DNA of 46,192 bases from JASGCK01 sp031430035. Its GTDB lineage: Bacteria; Pseudomonadota; Gammaproteobacteria; Burkholderiales; Burkholderiaceae_C. How positions within the stretch are numbered: position 1 is the first letter of the stretch; every line of letters begins with the position of its first letter. Under the pieces are notes generated by a model, which worked only from the letters and a program-made list of their open reading frames with translations, made no database searches and was not told the DNA's origin. Of the stretch, positions 26,007 through 34,517 are shown piece after piece. Location of the stretch: positions 1 through 46,192 of the forward strand of contig JANPAS010000047.1 in NCBI GenBank assembly GCA_031430035.1, given 5' to 3'. The position numbers and the translations under genes were made by a program.

Positions 26007-27071
26007 ATGATTTTTAAACAATCACTTCAACGAGAACTGTCACGAACCTTTGGGGCAACCTTAGTCGTGCTGGTCACCATCGTGATGAGCATGATGTTGA
26101 TCAGGACTTTAGGCTTAGCCTCCAAAGGCGTTGTTAATCCGCAAGAGGTGTTTTTAATCATGGCCTATTCCGTGATGGGACACGCCCCAACCATTCTGGC
26201 GCTCGCTTTATTCATCACGACAGTTAGCACTTTGGCTCGCATGATTAGTGATAGCGAGGTAGTCATTTGGCTAAGCAGTGGCAAAAGCATAGCAAGCTTT
26301 ATACGGCCATTATTCAGTTTCGCAGCACCCATCTTCATCACCATCACATTAATGGCATTCATGATCTGGCCATGGTCTAACGCACAGCTGCAAAACCTGC
26401 GTGAACGCTATGAGCAGCGAGGTGATTTGGAGCGCATCGCACCTGGTGAATTTCAAGAATCCGCCAACGGCAAACGCATCATTTATGTCGATAAATCAGA
26501 TATTAAAGATCTTATTACCGCGCAAGCGAGCAACGTGTTTATTGCCACTACTGACCAAGGAAAAGAAGTCATCACGTCAGCGCAAAAAGGTCAAATCGTC
26601 ATGATCAAAGGCGAGAAATACATTGTGCTAAATAAAGGTCACCAGCTCACCATCGATCCCACCAAGCAAAGCATTAAGCTCATGGAATTCGAAACGATGG
26701 GTTCGCTGATTAGCGAGAGTGACACCGAACAATCCACTGGTTTTCCAAACGCTCGTACCACCTTAGCTTTGCTACGAGAGCCCAAATTAGATAATCAAGG
26801 TGAGCTGTCTTGGCGCATTGGCATCGTGCTCGCCTCCATCAATCTGATGCTACTCGCACTGGCCAGCGCTAGCACCAAGCCGCGCACGGCGCGTAGCAGT
26901 CATTTATTATTTGCAATCTTGGCATTTGTCACCTACTACAACTTCATCAATGTGGGGCAAAACTGGATTGCCTCAGGCCGTGTGAGTTTTTTCTCTAGCC
27001 TCTTCATTTTGCACGGCGGCGTCTTTCTCATCATTTGGGCTTGGCTGGCACGTCGCCAATATCGACCATGA
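26007..27071 (+). CDS. lptF: LPS export permease LptF
   Basis: A 354-residue permease of the LptB2FG complex that extracts LPS from the inner membrane. N-terminal IFKQSLQRELSRTFGATLVVLVTI and YSVMGHAPTILALALFITTVSTLARM match the family. Six transmembrane helices flank a periplasmic beta-jellyroll (~120-250, with RYEQRGDLERIAPGEFQES and IIYVDKS). The start lies 5 bases after the GT39 gene. lptG follows with a 4-base ATGA overlap, the universal gene order. Confidence 0.95.
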   Translation: MIFKQSLQRELSRTFGATLVVLVTIVMSMMLIRTLGLASKGVVNPQEVFLIMAYSVMGHAPTILALALFITTVSTLARMISDSEVVIWLSSGKSIASFIRPLFSFAAPIFITITLMAFMIWPWSNAQLQNLRERYEQRGDLERIAPGEFQESANGKRIIYVDKSDIKDLITAQASNVFIATTDQGKEVITSAQKGQIVMIKGEKYIVLNKGHQLTIDPTKQSIKLMEFETMGSLISESDTEQSTGFPNARTTLALLREPKLDNQGELSWRIGIVLASINLMLLALASASTKPRTARSSHLLFAILAFVTYYNFINVGQNWIASGRVSFFSSLFILHGGVFLIIWAWLARRQYRP

Positions 27072-28186
27072 AAACCGTTCGTCGCCTACTCTACGTCGAT
27101 CTTGCGTCCAGCATTGCCTACGTGTGCCTAGGATTTTTAGCATTATTTTTATTCTTTGATTTAGTTGATGAGATGTCCTCGGTTGGTATTCAGCGCTACG
27201 GACTGGCACATGCCTTTGCCTATGTGATGCTCCAAATTCCAGGACACTTATATGAGTTACTTCCCATTGGGGTTTTAATTGGCGGCGTACTCGTGATGGC
27301 TCGGTTTGCACAAAGCTCAGAGTTCACAATTCTGCGTACCAGCGGCTTAGATCCACAGCGCGCACTCAAAGCTTTATTGACACTAGGCGCAGGTTTTGTA
27401 TTCGTGACTTTTGTCATTGGCGACTACGCCGCTCCGCTTGCTAATCGCACAGCGCAGCTCCTGAAGGCCAAATACCAAGGTACAACCATTGCGGGCCAAT
27501 CAGGCGCATGGCTCAAAGAGCAACAACGCTATAGCCGCTATGCCGTCAATGTGAGCGCCCTGGACGGCGATGGCGACATGACACATGTGCGCATTTTTGA
27601 GTTTGACACCACTGGACGAATCATATCGAGCACCGAAGCGTCTAATGGGAAGTTTTTAAATGACGCTTGGTTGCTCACGGATGCCAAGCGAATTGAGTTC
27701 CCACAAAATTTAAAAGGCGTGGCGATGGAGGCCGCCGTAGACAAAATTACTTTAAATGTACGTAAATTGCCCGAGTATCGCTGGCCAACCGAAATCAATG
27801 CGCAAATGGTCTCGGTCGCGCTACTGAAGCCCGAACGCATGCCCATCTATGACCTATTTCGCTACATCCAGCACCTAGACAATAACGGACAATCTGCCCA
27901 GCTTTATGAAATAGAGTTTTGGAAGAAACTCTTCTACCCTCTAAGCTGCGTGGTGATGCTCATGCTAGCGCTACCTTTTGCGTATTTGCATTTTCGCTCT
28001 GGTGGAATTGCCGTGTACGTCTTTGGTGGTGTGATTACGGGCATTAGTTTTTTCTTACTCAACAATGTATTTGGCTATATCGGGAACATTTCACACTGGG
28101 AGCCTTGGATAGCCGCCGCCGCCCCAAGCATGATTTATTTTTGTGTCTCGCTCGCCGCGTTTATGTGGGTAGTTTATAAAAAATGA
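27068..28186 (+). CDS. lptG: LPS export permease LptG
   Basis: A 372-residue partner of LptF. I start it at MKTVRRLLYVDLASS, whose ATG overlaps the lptF stop, rather than at the frame opening at 27035. Features are YVMLQIPGHLYELLPIGVLIGGVLVMARFAQSSEFTILRTSG (coupling helix region for the LptB ATPase), a periplasmic jellyroll (~100-260), and the C-terminal membrane set with YPLSCVVMLMLALPFAYLHFRSGGIA. LptF and LptG together feed LPS to LptC; lptB, lptA and lptC are not in the window. The stop overlaps the cbiX start (ATGA). Confidence 0.95.
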   Translation: MKTVRRLLYVDLASSIAYVCLGFLALFLFFDLVDEMSSVGIQRYGLAHAFAYVMLQIPGHLYELLPIGVLIGGVLVMARFAQSSEFTILRTSGLDPQRALKALLTLGAGFVFVTFVIGDYAAPLANRTAQLLKAKYQGTTIAGQSGAWLKEQQRYSRYAVNVSALDGDGDMTHVRIFEFDTTGRIISSTEASNGKFLNDAWLLTDAKRIEFPQNLKGVAMEAAVDKITLNVRKLPEYRWPTEINAQMVSVALLKPERMPIYDLFRYIQHLDNNGQSAQLYEIEFWKKLFYPLSCVVMLMLALPFAYLHFRSGGIAVYVFGGVITGISFFLLNNVFGYIGNISHWEPWIAAAAPSMIYFCVSLAAFMWVVYKK

Positions 28187-28566
28187 CAACTTCAATAATC
28201 AAGCCGCATGGCATCGTACTCTTTGCGCATGGTTCACGTGATCCACTGTGGTCTAAACCAATTGAAGCCATCGCACATGCAGTTGCCAAGGCATCTACGG
28301 CTTACGAAGTTCGGTGCGCTTACCTAGAGCTAATGCCTCCCAACTTAGAAGACGTAGTCGCTGAGCTGGCTACGCTTGGTATCGATCACATTCGCATAGC
28401 CCCTATGTTTTTAGGTGTCGGCAAACATGCCAGAGAAGATTTGCCAGAAATAGCCAACGCCTTACAAAAAATTTATCCAAACATTCAGTTTGATCTCATG
28501 CCGCCCATTGGCGAACACCCCGAACTGATCGCTAGCATCACAAACATTCTCACCAAGAGCCTTTAG
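28183..28566 (+). CDS. cbiX: Sirohydrochlorin chelatase-like protein (CbiX short form)
   Basis: A 127-residue single-domain class II chelatase of the CbiX/SirB type. The metal-handling histidines are visible: His16 in LFAHGSRDP and the histidine in GVGKHAREDLP (about residue 79). AYLELMPPNLEDVVAELATLGIDHIRIAPMFLGVG is the family core. Short CbiX proteins dimerise and insert Co or Fe into sirohydrochlorin, feeding cobalamin or siroheme. This genome carries a B12-dependent mutase (3790-5973), but no other cobalamin genes are in the window. Its start overlaps lptG by 4 bases and its end overlaps the convergent ankyrin gene by 17 bases. Confidence 0.9.
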   Translation: MTTSIIKPHGIVLFAHGSRDPLWSKPIEAIAHAVAKASTAYEVRCAYLELMPPNLEDVVAELATLGIDHIRIAPMFLGVGKHAREDLPEIANALQKIYPNIQFDLMPPIGEHPELIASITNILTKSL

Positions 28567-29203
28567 GCCGTTTAGCCTCTACGGTTTTTAGTAATAACGC
28601 AGCCGAGTCAGCACGATTAGCTTGCCGCGCAAAATCAAGCGCTGTGAGGTTTAAATCATTTTTAAGCAAGATATCCGCCCCTTCATCAATCAAAAGCTTC
28701 ACCGCCTCAAATGTGCCGTACATGGCCGCCATCATCAAAGGGGTGCTTTTATTAGGTGATTCTGCATCGATATAAGCCGATTTCTCTAATAGCACTTTAA
28801 TAATGCTGCTGTGGCCCTTTGTAGCGGCATAGTGCAGCGGTGTCCAACCCGTCTTATTAACGTCTGCACCCTTGGCAATCAACGCTTTAACCAATTCCTC
28901 GTGTCCGTTCAATGCTGCCATCATCAGAGCCGACTCATCTTGCGGTGAGCGTGCATCAATTTGTGTTTTATTTTGCGAGAGTAATAACCCAGCCGCTTTG
29001 AGGGAGCCGTCGCGCACAGCAAGAACCAAGCCCGGCAGGCCATCGGGACTTACTGTATTAGGATCCATTCCACGAAATAAGAGCGTCGTGAGCGTACGTG
29101 TATCGTCCGTTTTAATGGCGTGAAAATAATCATCATAGGCACCCGCCCATGCGGGCAAAGCGAATAAAGCTAAAACGTAAGCAAGGCCAATCAGTCGAAT
29201 CAT
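28550..29203 (-). CDS. Secreted/periplasmic ankyrin-repeat protein
   Basis: A 217-residue protein beginning MIRLIGLAYVLALFALPAWA, a good Sec signal ending AWA. The start is chosen because its ATG overlaps the tatD stop by 4 bases; a start three codons earlier (29212) is also possible. After the signal come about five ankyrin repeats: DPNTVSPDGLPGLVLAVRDG, RSPQDESALMMAALNGHEELVKALI, KGADVNKTGWTPLHYAATKGHSSIIKVLL, NKSTPLMMAAMYGTFEAVKLLI and LNLTALDFARQANRADSAALLL. Ankyrin repeats bind proteins. No enzyme domain is present, so the partner is unknown. It belongs to the minus-strand run tmk-holB-tatD. Confidence 0.88.
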   Translation of the reverse strand: MIRLIGLAYVLALFALPAWAGAYDDYFHAIKTDDTRTLTTLLFRGMDPNTVSPDGLPGLVLAVRDGSLKAAGLLLSQNKTQIDARSPQDESALMMAALNGHEELVKALIAKGADVNKTGWTPLHYAATKGHSSIIKVLLEKSAYIDAESPNKSTPLMMAAMYGTFEAVKLLIDEGADILLKNDLNLTALDFARQANRADSAALLLKTVEAKRPKGSW

Positions 29204-30033
29204 CGATCGCATCGCGTCGCCCCCCTAAACAAATTGAAATAGTTATCCCCTGTGATTTGAGCAATTTGCTCTACAGGCGCTGCTTTAATACGTGCTAGCT
29301 CGTGCGCCACATACGGCACGTAGGCGGGGGTATTAGTTTTCCCTCTGTAGGGCATGGGTGCAAGGTACGGACTATCTGTCTCAATCAAGATGCGATCAAG
29401 CGGTACAAAAGCGGCAGCATCACGAATGGACTGTGCATTTTTAAACGTCAAGATGCCCGAAAACGAAATGTAAAAACCTAAATCAAGTGCGGCCTTTGCC
29501 ACGGTAGTCGTCTCGGTAAAACAATGGAAAACGCCTCCAGCTGCATCTACACCGCCGTCTTCCTTCATTTCTTTCAAGATGGCAATCGTGTCATCCGAGC
29601 TGCTGCGCGTATGGATGATGAGCGGCTTTTGACAAGCCTGCGCTGCGCGGATGTGTACGCGAAAACGCTCGCGCTGCCACTCCATATCCTCAATCGTTCG
29701 ACCATTCAATCGGTAATAGTCCAGCCCTGTCTCGCCAATACCCACTACTTTGGGCAGTGCCGCACGGATAAGTAAATCCTCCACGGTCGGTTCTTGGATT
29801 TTGACCTCTACGCCATCAATATTTTCAAACGTTTCGTTATCTGGATGCACGCCCACAGTTGCCCAAAAGTTGTCATAAGTGGTCGCCATCTCATGAACAC
29901 TTGGAAACTCCTCCAACGTCGTGGAGATCACCATGGCATGCGTCACCTGGGCGGCCTGCATCGCAGCGCGGATATCTTTGATCTGGCTCTTCAGCTCTGG
30001 AAAATTAAGGTGGCAGTGTGAATCAATAAACAT
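29200..30033 (-). CDS. TatD-family metal-dependent DNase/hydrolase
   Basis: A 277-residue TIM-barrel hydrolase. Metal ligands are visible in order: DSHCHLN at residues 4-10, GETGLDYY, HTRSSSDD, HCFTET and ETDSPYLAPMP. TatD enzymes are 3'-5' exonucleases involved in DNA repair and D-aminoacyl-tRNA or DNA turnover. Within the group, the position directly after tmk-holB matches the YcfH subfamily, which sits beside holB in E. coli as well. It starts 18 bases after the holB stop, and the ankyrin gene follows with a 4-base overlap. Confidence 0.94.
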   Translation of the reverse strand: MFIDSHCHLNFPELKSQIKDIRAAMQAAQVTHAMVISTTLEEFPSVHEMATTYDNFWATVGVHPDNETFENIDGVEVKIQEPTVEDLLIRAALPKVVGIGETGLDYYRLNGRTIEDMEWQRERFRVHIRAAQACQKPLIIHTRSSSDDTIAILKEMKEDGGVDAAGGVFHCFTETTTVAKAALDLGFYISFSGILTFKNAQSIRDAAAFVPLDRILIETDSPYLAPMPYRGKTNTPAYVPYVAHELARIKAAPVEQIAQITGDNYFNLFRGATRCDR

Positions 30034-30051
30034 AAAAATAAATCTTAAAAA

Positions 30052-31104
30052 TCACTTGGAAGCCAATGCCTGCCTGGCCTCGGCCAAGAGCGCTTCAATC
30101 ATTAAGCCAGCATTTAACGTGTGCTCAGATGATCTAGCCTGCACATTCAAAGCCTTCGACCAAGTGGTCAATTTATAAAGTGACGCGGTACTCGGGTGAC
30201 TGGAAATCGTCTCAAAAAATCGTGGCTCTGCGCCCTGACTCACGCAAATTGCATCGTGACAGAGTTTTTGCAAAGCGCCAACCAGCGCGGCTGGCGTTTC
30301 TGTCAAAGCGGCTGGCAGCTCGGACGGCAACGCGCCTTTGGCGATCAGCTTTGGGAAATCCTGCCAAGCAGAGGTTTTCGTCATCGCCTGACTCATCGCC
30401 AGCGCCGTTTGCGGTTGACCACCAGCGGCCTTGAGCCACACGCTTGCATCGTTTACTGCCACGCCCTCAGATACTAGATAAGCCACAGCCAGCTTGCCCT
30501 CGGGCGGTGTCAATACAAAGCTTTGGCAGCGGCTGCGGATGGTGGGGAGTAGCGCCGCGCTGTCTTCGGTTGCCAGAAAAAAGCGTGCATCGCCAGCAGG
30601 CTCCTCCAATGTTTTGAGAAGCGCCGTGGCGGCGTATTGATTCATCGCATCTGCTGGATACACCACAACTGCCAGTCCTCGTCCTCTAGCCGAGGTGCGC
30701 TGTCCAAACTCAATCAAATCACGAATGGCTTCAATTCTGATTTGCTTACTGGGTTTGCGTTTTTTTTCATCAATTTCTTTTTGAGCCTTTTCACCCAGCG
30801 GCCACCCAAGCTCTAGGGAAAGTGTTTCAGGTATGAGTAAACCTAAATCGGGGTGCGACTTGGCGCAAACCATATGGCAAGCATCGCATTGCCCGCAAGC
30901 CTTATGCAGTTTGGCGTGCGAAGCACCCTGCTCTGCAGGCCTTTCGCACAAAGCGCTGGCGGCCATTGCCATCGCAAGCTCAAACTGGCCAAGGCCTGCC
31001 GTGCCTGTGACTAACCACGCGTGGCCGCGCTGCGCGAGCAGGCGCTCAAGGTCGGCTTCTAACCATGGCGTTAGATCCTTGCCATTATTCGTAATTTCGC
31101 TCAC
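30052..31104 (-). CDS. holB: DNA polymerase III subunit delta'
   Basis: A 350-residue clamp-loader subunit. The P-loop position reads GTAGLGQ (residues ~34-40) with the lysine lost, as expected for delta', which does not bind ATP. A four-cysteine zinc module lies at Cys70, Cys73, Cys76 and Cys80. KTLEEPAGDARFFLATEDSAALLPTIRSRCQSF is the sensor/SRC region. The start is GTG, overlapping the tmk stop as GTGA. The mltG-tmk-holB order is conserved in proteobacteria. An insertion-like KKRKPSKQ basic stretch (~130) is the only unusual segment seen. Confidence 0.94.
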   Translation of the reverse strand: MSEITNNGKDLTPWLEADLERLLAQRGHAWLVTGTAGLGQFELAMAMAASALCERPAEQGASHAKLHKACGQCDACHMVCAKSHPDLGLLIPETLSLELGWPLGEKAQKEIDEKKRKPSKQIRIEAIRDLIEFGQRTSARGRGLAVVVYPADAMNQYAATALLKTLEEPAGDARFFLATEDSAALLPTIRSRCQSFVLTPPEGKLAVAYLVSEGVAVNDASVWLKAAGGQPQTALAMSQAMTKTSAWQDFPKLIAKGALPSELPAALTETPAALVGALQKLCHDAICVSQGAEPRFFETISSHPSTASLYKLTTWSKALNVQARSSEHTLNAGLMIEALLAEARQALASK

Positions 31105-31757
31105 AAATAACCTCGCGCTTTGGCGACTGCAATCACATCAGCAAACACCGCTTCCTTGCTTTGATTCGCTTCGATACGTGCAAAGCGCTTCGCATCCGCT
31201 GACGCGCGTGCCGCATAGCCACTGCGAACCGCTTCAAAAAATGCCACGGGTTGAGACTCAAACTTATCGGGAACGCGGGCACCCGCTAGGCGCTCGGCGG
31301 CAAGGGCGGGAGCAAGATCGAACCAGTACGTCAAATCAGGTTGCAATAAATCGCTCTGCAAGCCAAGAACAGCTTGGCCTTGCACCCACGACTCCAAGGT
31401 GGACAAGGTCTGCAAGTCAAAACCTCTCCCCGCACCTTGATAGGCAAAGGTTGCGTCGGTAAAGCGATCACAAAGCACGACTTCCCCGCGAGCAAGCGCA
31501 GGACGAATCACGTTTTGCACATGATCGCGCCGCGCGGCAAACACCAAAAGCGATTCGGTCAGCGCATCCATTGCATCGTTCAAAATCAGTGTGCGTAATT
31601 TTTCGGAAAGAGACGTCCCGCCTGGTTCGCGGGTCAGCGTGACCACTCGACCCTTACTGGATAAGGCTTCCGAGAGACCCGCGATATGCGTTGACTTGCC
31701 AGCGCCGTCGATGCCTTCAAAGCTGATGAAAAGCCCCTTGCTTTGGTTAGCACTCAT
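31101..31757 (-). CDS. tmk: Thymidylate kinase
   Basis: A 218-residue dTMP kinase. The P-loop is FEGIDGAGKSTH. Next come TLTREPGGTSLSEKLR (DRX-type loop region) and DRFTDATFAYQGAGRG. The LID region contains AERLAGARVPDKFESQ. It phosphorylates dTMP to dTDP. The start overlaps the mltG stop by 4 bases and the end overlaps holB by 4, so the three genes are translationally coupled. Confidence 0.96.
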   Translation of the reverse strand: MSANQSKGLFISFEGIDGAGKSTHIAGLSEALSSKGRVVTLTREPGGTSLSEKLRTLILNDAMDALTESLLVFAARRDHVQNVIRPALARGEVVLCDRFTDATFAYQGAGRGFDLQTLSTLESWVQGQAVLGLQSDLLQPDLTYWFDLAPALAAERLAGARVPDKFESQPVAFFEAVRSGYAARASADAKRFARIEANQSKEAVFADVIAVAKARGYL

Positions 31758-32764
31758 TTTTGACCTCGGATAAATCGGTTCACGGCGGCGTTGTGCTGCG
31801 AAAGGGTGGCGCTAAATTGACTACTGCCATCTCCGCGGGCTACAAAATACAACGCCTTCGTAGGTTTTGGATTGGCGGCAGCATCCAGCGAAGCCTTACC
31901 TACCAGTGCAATAGGGCCTGGCGGCAAACCCGCCCGCGTATAGGTGTTGTAGGGCGTATCGCGTTTCAAATCAGAATGGCGGATGTTTTTGCGCTGCGCT
32001 GCAAATCGCTCGCCCATACCGTAAATAACCGTAGGGTCGGTCTGCAAGAGCATCCCGATGTTCAAGCGATTGACAAACACACCTGCAATCTCGGCGCGGT
32101 CGCTGGGTTTACCCGTTTCTTTTTCAACGATGCTGGCAAGCACCAGCAATTCGTCCGCATTTTTAAGCGGAATCGTTTGCAAACGTCCATCCCATGCGGC
32201 TTGCAGGCGTTTGTCCAAGGTCGCGGCAGCCTGTTTGTAGATGGCGTAATCGCTGGCATTTTTGGCATACGCGTAGGTATCGGGGAAGAAGCGTCCTTCT
32301 GGTAACAAGCCGCTTTTGCCCAAAATCGTCATCAGTTCTGCATCGCTCAAGTTAACCGTGGTGTGTTTGAGATTGGGAGCACTATTGACGGCGGTGCGCA
32401 TTTGAGAAAACGTCCAGCCTTCAGGAATGACCAGCGAAAGCATGATTTCATCGCCCGACACCAGCTTGTGCAGCATCCCATACGGCGTGAGATTGGACTC
32501 AATGGCATACGTGCCCACCCTGATCGGCTTGGCGCGGCCATATACAAAACTAGCACCGCGAAACCACAGCGCCAGCAGGAGTCTGTTGGCCCCCGTCGCT
32601 TTTGCTACGCTACCCGCCGCGCCTTTGCTGGAACTGCCCGCGTCAACGGTGACTTCGGTGGCCGCGCTACCAGTAGGCATGAGCGGCGTACTCAGCCACC
32701 ACAGAGCGAATCCAGCCAGCAAAGCAAGCGGCAAGAGAAGGAATAAAAATAAGCGGCGAATCAT
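31754..32764 (-). CDS. mltG: Endolytic murein transglycosylase MltG
   Basis: A 336-residue inner-membrane protein with a single N-terminal helix (LFLFLLLPLALLAGFALWWL) followed by a periplasmic LysM-like part and a YceG domain. The catalytic glutamate is in LASIVEKETGKPSDRAEIAGVFVNRL, and LLQTDPTVIYG and PYNTYTRAGLPPGPIA complete the signature. MltG cuts nascent glycan strands and sets their length. It is divergent from ygfZ with ~23 bases between starts and heads the mltG-tmk-holB-tatD run. Confidence 0.95.
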   Translation of the reverse strand: MIRRLFLFLLLPLALLAGFALWWLSTPLMPTGSAATEVTVDAGSSSKGAAGSVAKATGANRLLLALWFRGASFVYGRAKPIRVGTYAIESNLTPYGMLHKLVSGDEIMLSLVIPEGWTFSQMRTAVNSAPNLKHTTVNLSDAELMTILGKSGLLPEGRFFPDTYAYAKNASDYAIYKQAAATLDKRLQAAWDGRLQTIPLKNADELLVLASIVEKETGKPSDRAEIAGVFVNRLNIGMLLQTDPTVIYGMGERFAAQRKNIRHSDLKRDTPYNTYTRAGLPPGPIALVGKASLDAAANPKPTKALYFVARGDGSSQFSATLSQHNAAVNRFIRGQK

Positions 32765-32787
32765 GAGTGGTGATGATAATGGAGGGC

Positions 32788-33546
32788 ATGGAACAATTTA
32801 CCCATCTCTCAGTTATCCGAGCAGTCGGCGCGGACGCTGCCTCGTTTTTACAAGGCCAACTTAGTAACGATTTTGTGCTGCTAAAGCCAAATCAGTGGCA
32901 ACTAGCCGCCTATTGCAGCCCCAAGGGGCGCATGCTGGCCAGTTTTTGGGGCATCAAACTCATAAGCACGCCTGAATCGCAAGACATTTACCTCGTGCTT
33001 TCCAAAGATATTGCAGCCGCCACTTTGAAACGCCTCTCGATGTTTGTGATGCGAGCCAAGTTGACGCTGACGACAGCGGACGACATGCTGCCCGAACTCT
33101 ACACCCAGCATGGCTTAGCCGCATGGAGCGAGCGCGAGGTCGAGCGCGGTGTGAGTCGTATCACTGCGCCGCTGGTCGATTTGTTTGTGCCGCAAATGCT
33201 GAACTATGAGTCCATTGGCGGCGTGAGTTTTAAAAAAGGCTGCTATCCAGGGCAAGAAGTCGTAGCGCGGAGTCAGTTTAGAGGCGCGATTAAGCGCAGA
33301 ACGTATCTGGTCGATGCCTCGCAATCCATATCAGATAAGGCTTCCCAGCCAGCCATTGTTGTAGGTCAAGAGGTATATGCCCTGCAGGCCGATGAGTCTG
33401 TGGGCGTTGTGGTGCAAACGGCTGGCGATCAAGCTTTGATTTGCATTCAAACCAGCAGTGCAGATGCGGATTTGCGGATTGGGGCAAAAGATGGGTTAGC
33501 GCTCAATATCTTGCCTCTACCTTATCCATTGCTTGAGGATATTTGA
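32788..33546 (+). CDS. ygfZ: Folate-binding protein YgfZ (GcvT-like, Fe-S cluster maintenance)
   Basis: A 252-residue tetrahydrofolate-binding protein supporting Fe-S enzymes and tRNA thiolation. The signature KGCYPGQEVVARSQFRG, with the conserved cysteine, is complete, and the N-terminus reads HLSVIRAVGADAASFLQGQLSNDF. Several starts are possible (GTG 32767, ATG 32773, 32779, 32788). I chose 32788 because the family begins close to it, though the GGAGG at 32781-32785 is only two bases before it and would be an unusually short spacing. The gene is divergent from mltG, as in many betaproteobacteria. Its length is shorter than E. coli YgfZ (326 residues), which is common in this group. Confidence 0.92.
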   Translation: MEQFTHLSVIRAVGADAASFLQGQLSNDFVLLKPNQWQLAAYCSPKGRMLASFWGIKLISTPESQDIYLVLSKDIAAATLKRLSMFVMRAKLTLTTADDMLPELYTQHGLAAWSEREVERGVSRITAPLVDLFVPQMLNYESIGGVSFKKGCYPGQEVVARSQFRGAIKRRTYLVDASQSISDKASQPAIVVGQEVYALQADESVGVVVQTAGDQALICIQTSSADADLRIGAKDGLALNILPLPYPLLEDI

Positions 33547-33559
33547 AAGTTTGACCCCT

Positions 33560-33597
33560 ATGCCCTTCGGGCATTGCCCCTACTTCGCAGGGGCAAT
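33560..33597. terminator. Two adjacent GC-rich stem-loops at a convergent junction
   Basis: ATGCCC-TTC-GGGCAT (33560-33574) is followed by ATTGCCCCT-ACTTCGC-AGGGGCAAT (33573-33597). The two share two bases, so they compete. They lie between ygfZ and the thioesterase-acetyltransferase gene, and the second covers that gene's stop codon. No U-tract follows on either strand, so they may be mRNA-protecting or REP-like elements rather than true terminators. Confidence 0.45.
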
Positions 33598-34452
33598 CAA
33601 ATTCAAGCGCATCGTGACGTGAGCGATGCCCGCTTCCTCGTAAACCGCACCATCTGGCTTAAAACCAAACTTGGCGTAAAACTCCTGCGCACTGGTCTGT
33701 GCGTGCAGCACAACTTCTAAATCCCCCCTGCTGGAAGCCTTATCCAGTAAGGCCTGCAGCACAGTGTCGCCAAGTCCACTGCCGCGCAGCACGCGCTTTA
33801 CTGCCATGCGCCCGATGCGAGAGACACCGTTTTCAGCTGGTAGCAAGCGCCCCGTTGCCATGGGCTGATTCAAGCGGTTGAAAACGACCGCGTGTTCGCA
33901 CTTAGCATCCGATTCGTCGTGTTCCAGTTCAAGTGGCACGCCCTGCTCCTCCACAAAAATTTCAGTGCGAAGCGCCATGGCGTTTTTGCCAAGTGTTTGC
34001 CAATCACCAACCTCAAGACGTGTCATCGGCTTGCCCGCTTCAAAATCTAGCAGCCAACTGCGCAAAACATCTGGCACAGTTTGCGACTTCTGCGTGGCGG
34101 GATCGGCGTACACGTAAACCAGCTCGCCTGTGACAAGCAGCTTGCCGTCGCAAAAGATAGCGCCTGTAAACGTCATGGATGAATTGCCGATACGCGCCAG
34201 TTTCAAGCACACGCGCAGGCGATCTTCGTACCGTGCCGAAGTTTTGTATTCGACTACAGCCTTTGCGACGTACAAATCGCCGCCAAGCTCGTGCATCGCC
34301 TCCTCGTAAGGCATCGCTAAGCCACGCCAGTATTGGGCTACAGCCGTATCAAAGTACATCAAATAATGGCCGTTAAAGACGATTTTTTGCATGTCCACCT
34401 CGGCCCAGCGAACGCGCAGCGTGTGCGAAAAACGGAAATCTGACTGCAACAT
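33580..34452 (-). CDS. Fused acyl-CoA thioesterase (hot-dog) and GNAT acetyltransferase
   Basis: A 290-residue two-domain protein. Residues ~8-135 are a YbgC/FadM-type 4-hydroxybenzoyl-CoA thioesterase: RVRWAEVDMQKIVFNGHYLMYFDTA carries the usual Asp and Tyr/His positions, and ELVYVYADP ends the fold. Residues ~145-290 are a GNAT acetyltransferase with IFVEEQGVPLELEHDESDAKCEHAVV, then the acetyl-CoA loop VLRGSGLGDTVLQALL, then AQEFYAKFGFKPDG. ElaA-like features are seen in EEQGVP. The ATG at 34452 is preferred over 34467 because AAGGA lies upstream. The two activities would act on acyl-CoA and an amine; substrates are not known. It is divergent from the alcohol dehydrogenase. Confidence 0.87.
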   Translation of the reverse strand: MLQSDFRFSHTLRVRWAEVDMQKIVFNGHYLMYFDTAVAQYWRGLAMPYEEAMHELGGDLYVAKAVVEYKTSARYEDRLRVCLKLARIGNSSMTFTGAIFCDGKLLVTGELVYVYADPATQKSQTVPDVLRSWLLDFEAGKPMTRLEVGDWQTLGKNAMALRTEIFVEEQGVPLELEHDESDAKCEHAVVFNRLNQPMATGRLLPAENGVSRIGRMAVKRVLRGSGLGDTVLQALLDKASSRGDLEVVLHAQTSAQEFYAKFGFKPDGAVYEEAGIAHVTMRLNLIAPAK

Positions 34453-34517
34453 GGTGGCTTCCTTCATGGCATACCTAGAATAGGACGATTATTTGATCTA
34501 CTCAGGAGTTTATCCAG

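Noticed and set aside
30833..31462. A 209-residue plus-strand frame
   Set aside because: Antisense to holB and tmk, both certain; composition is arginine/serine/proline-rich as in typical shadow frames.
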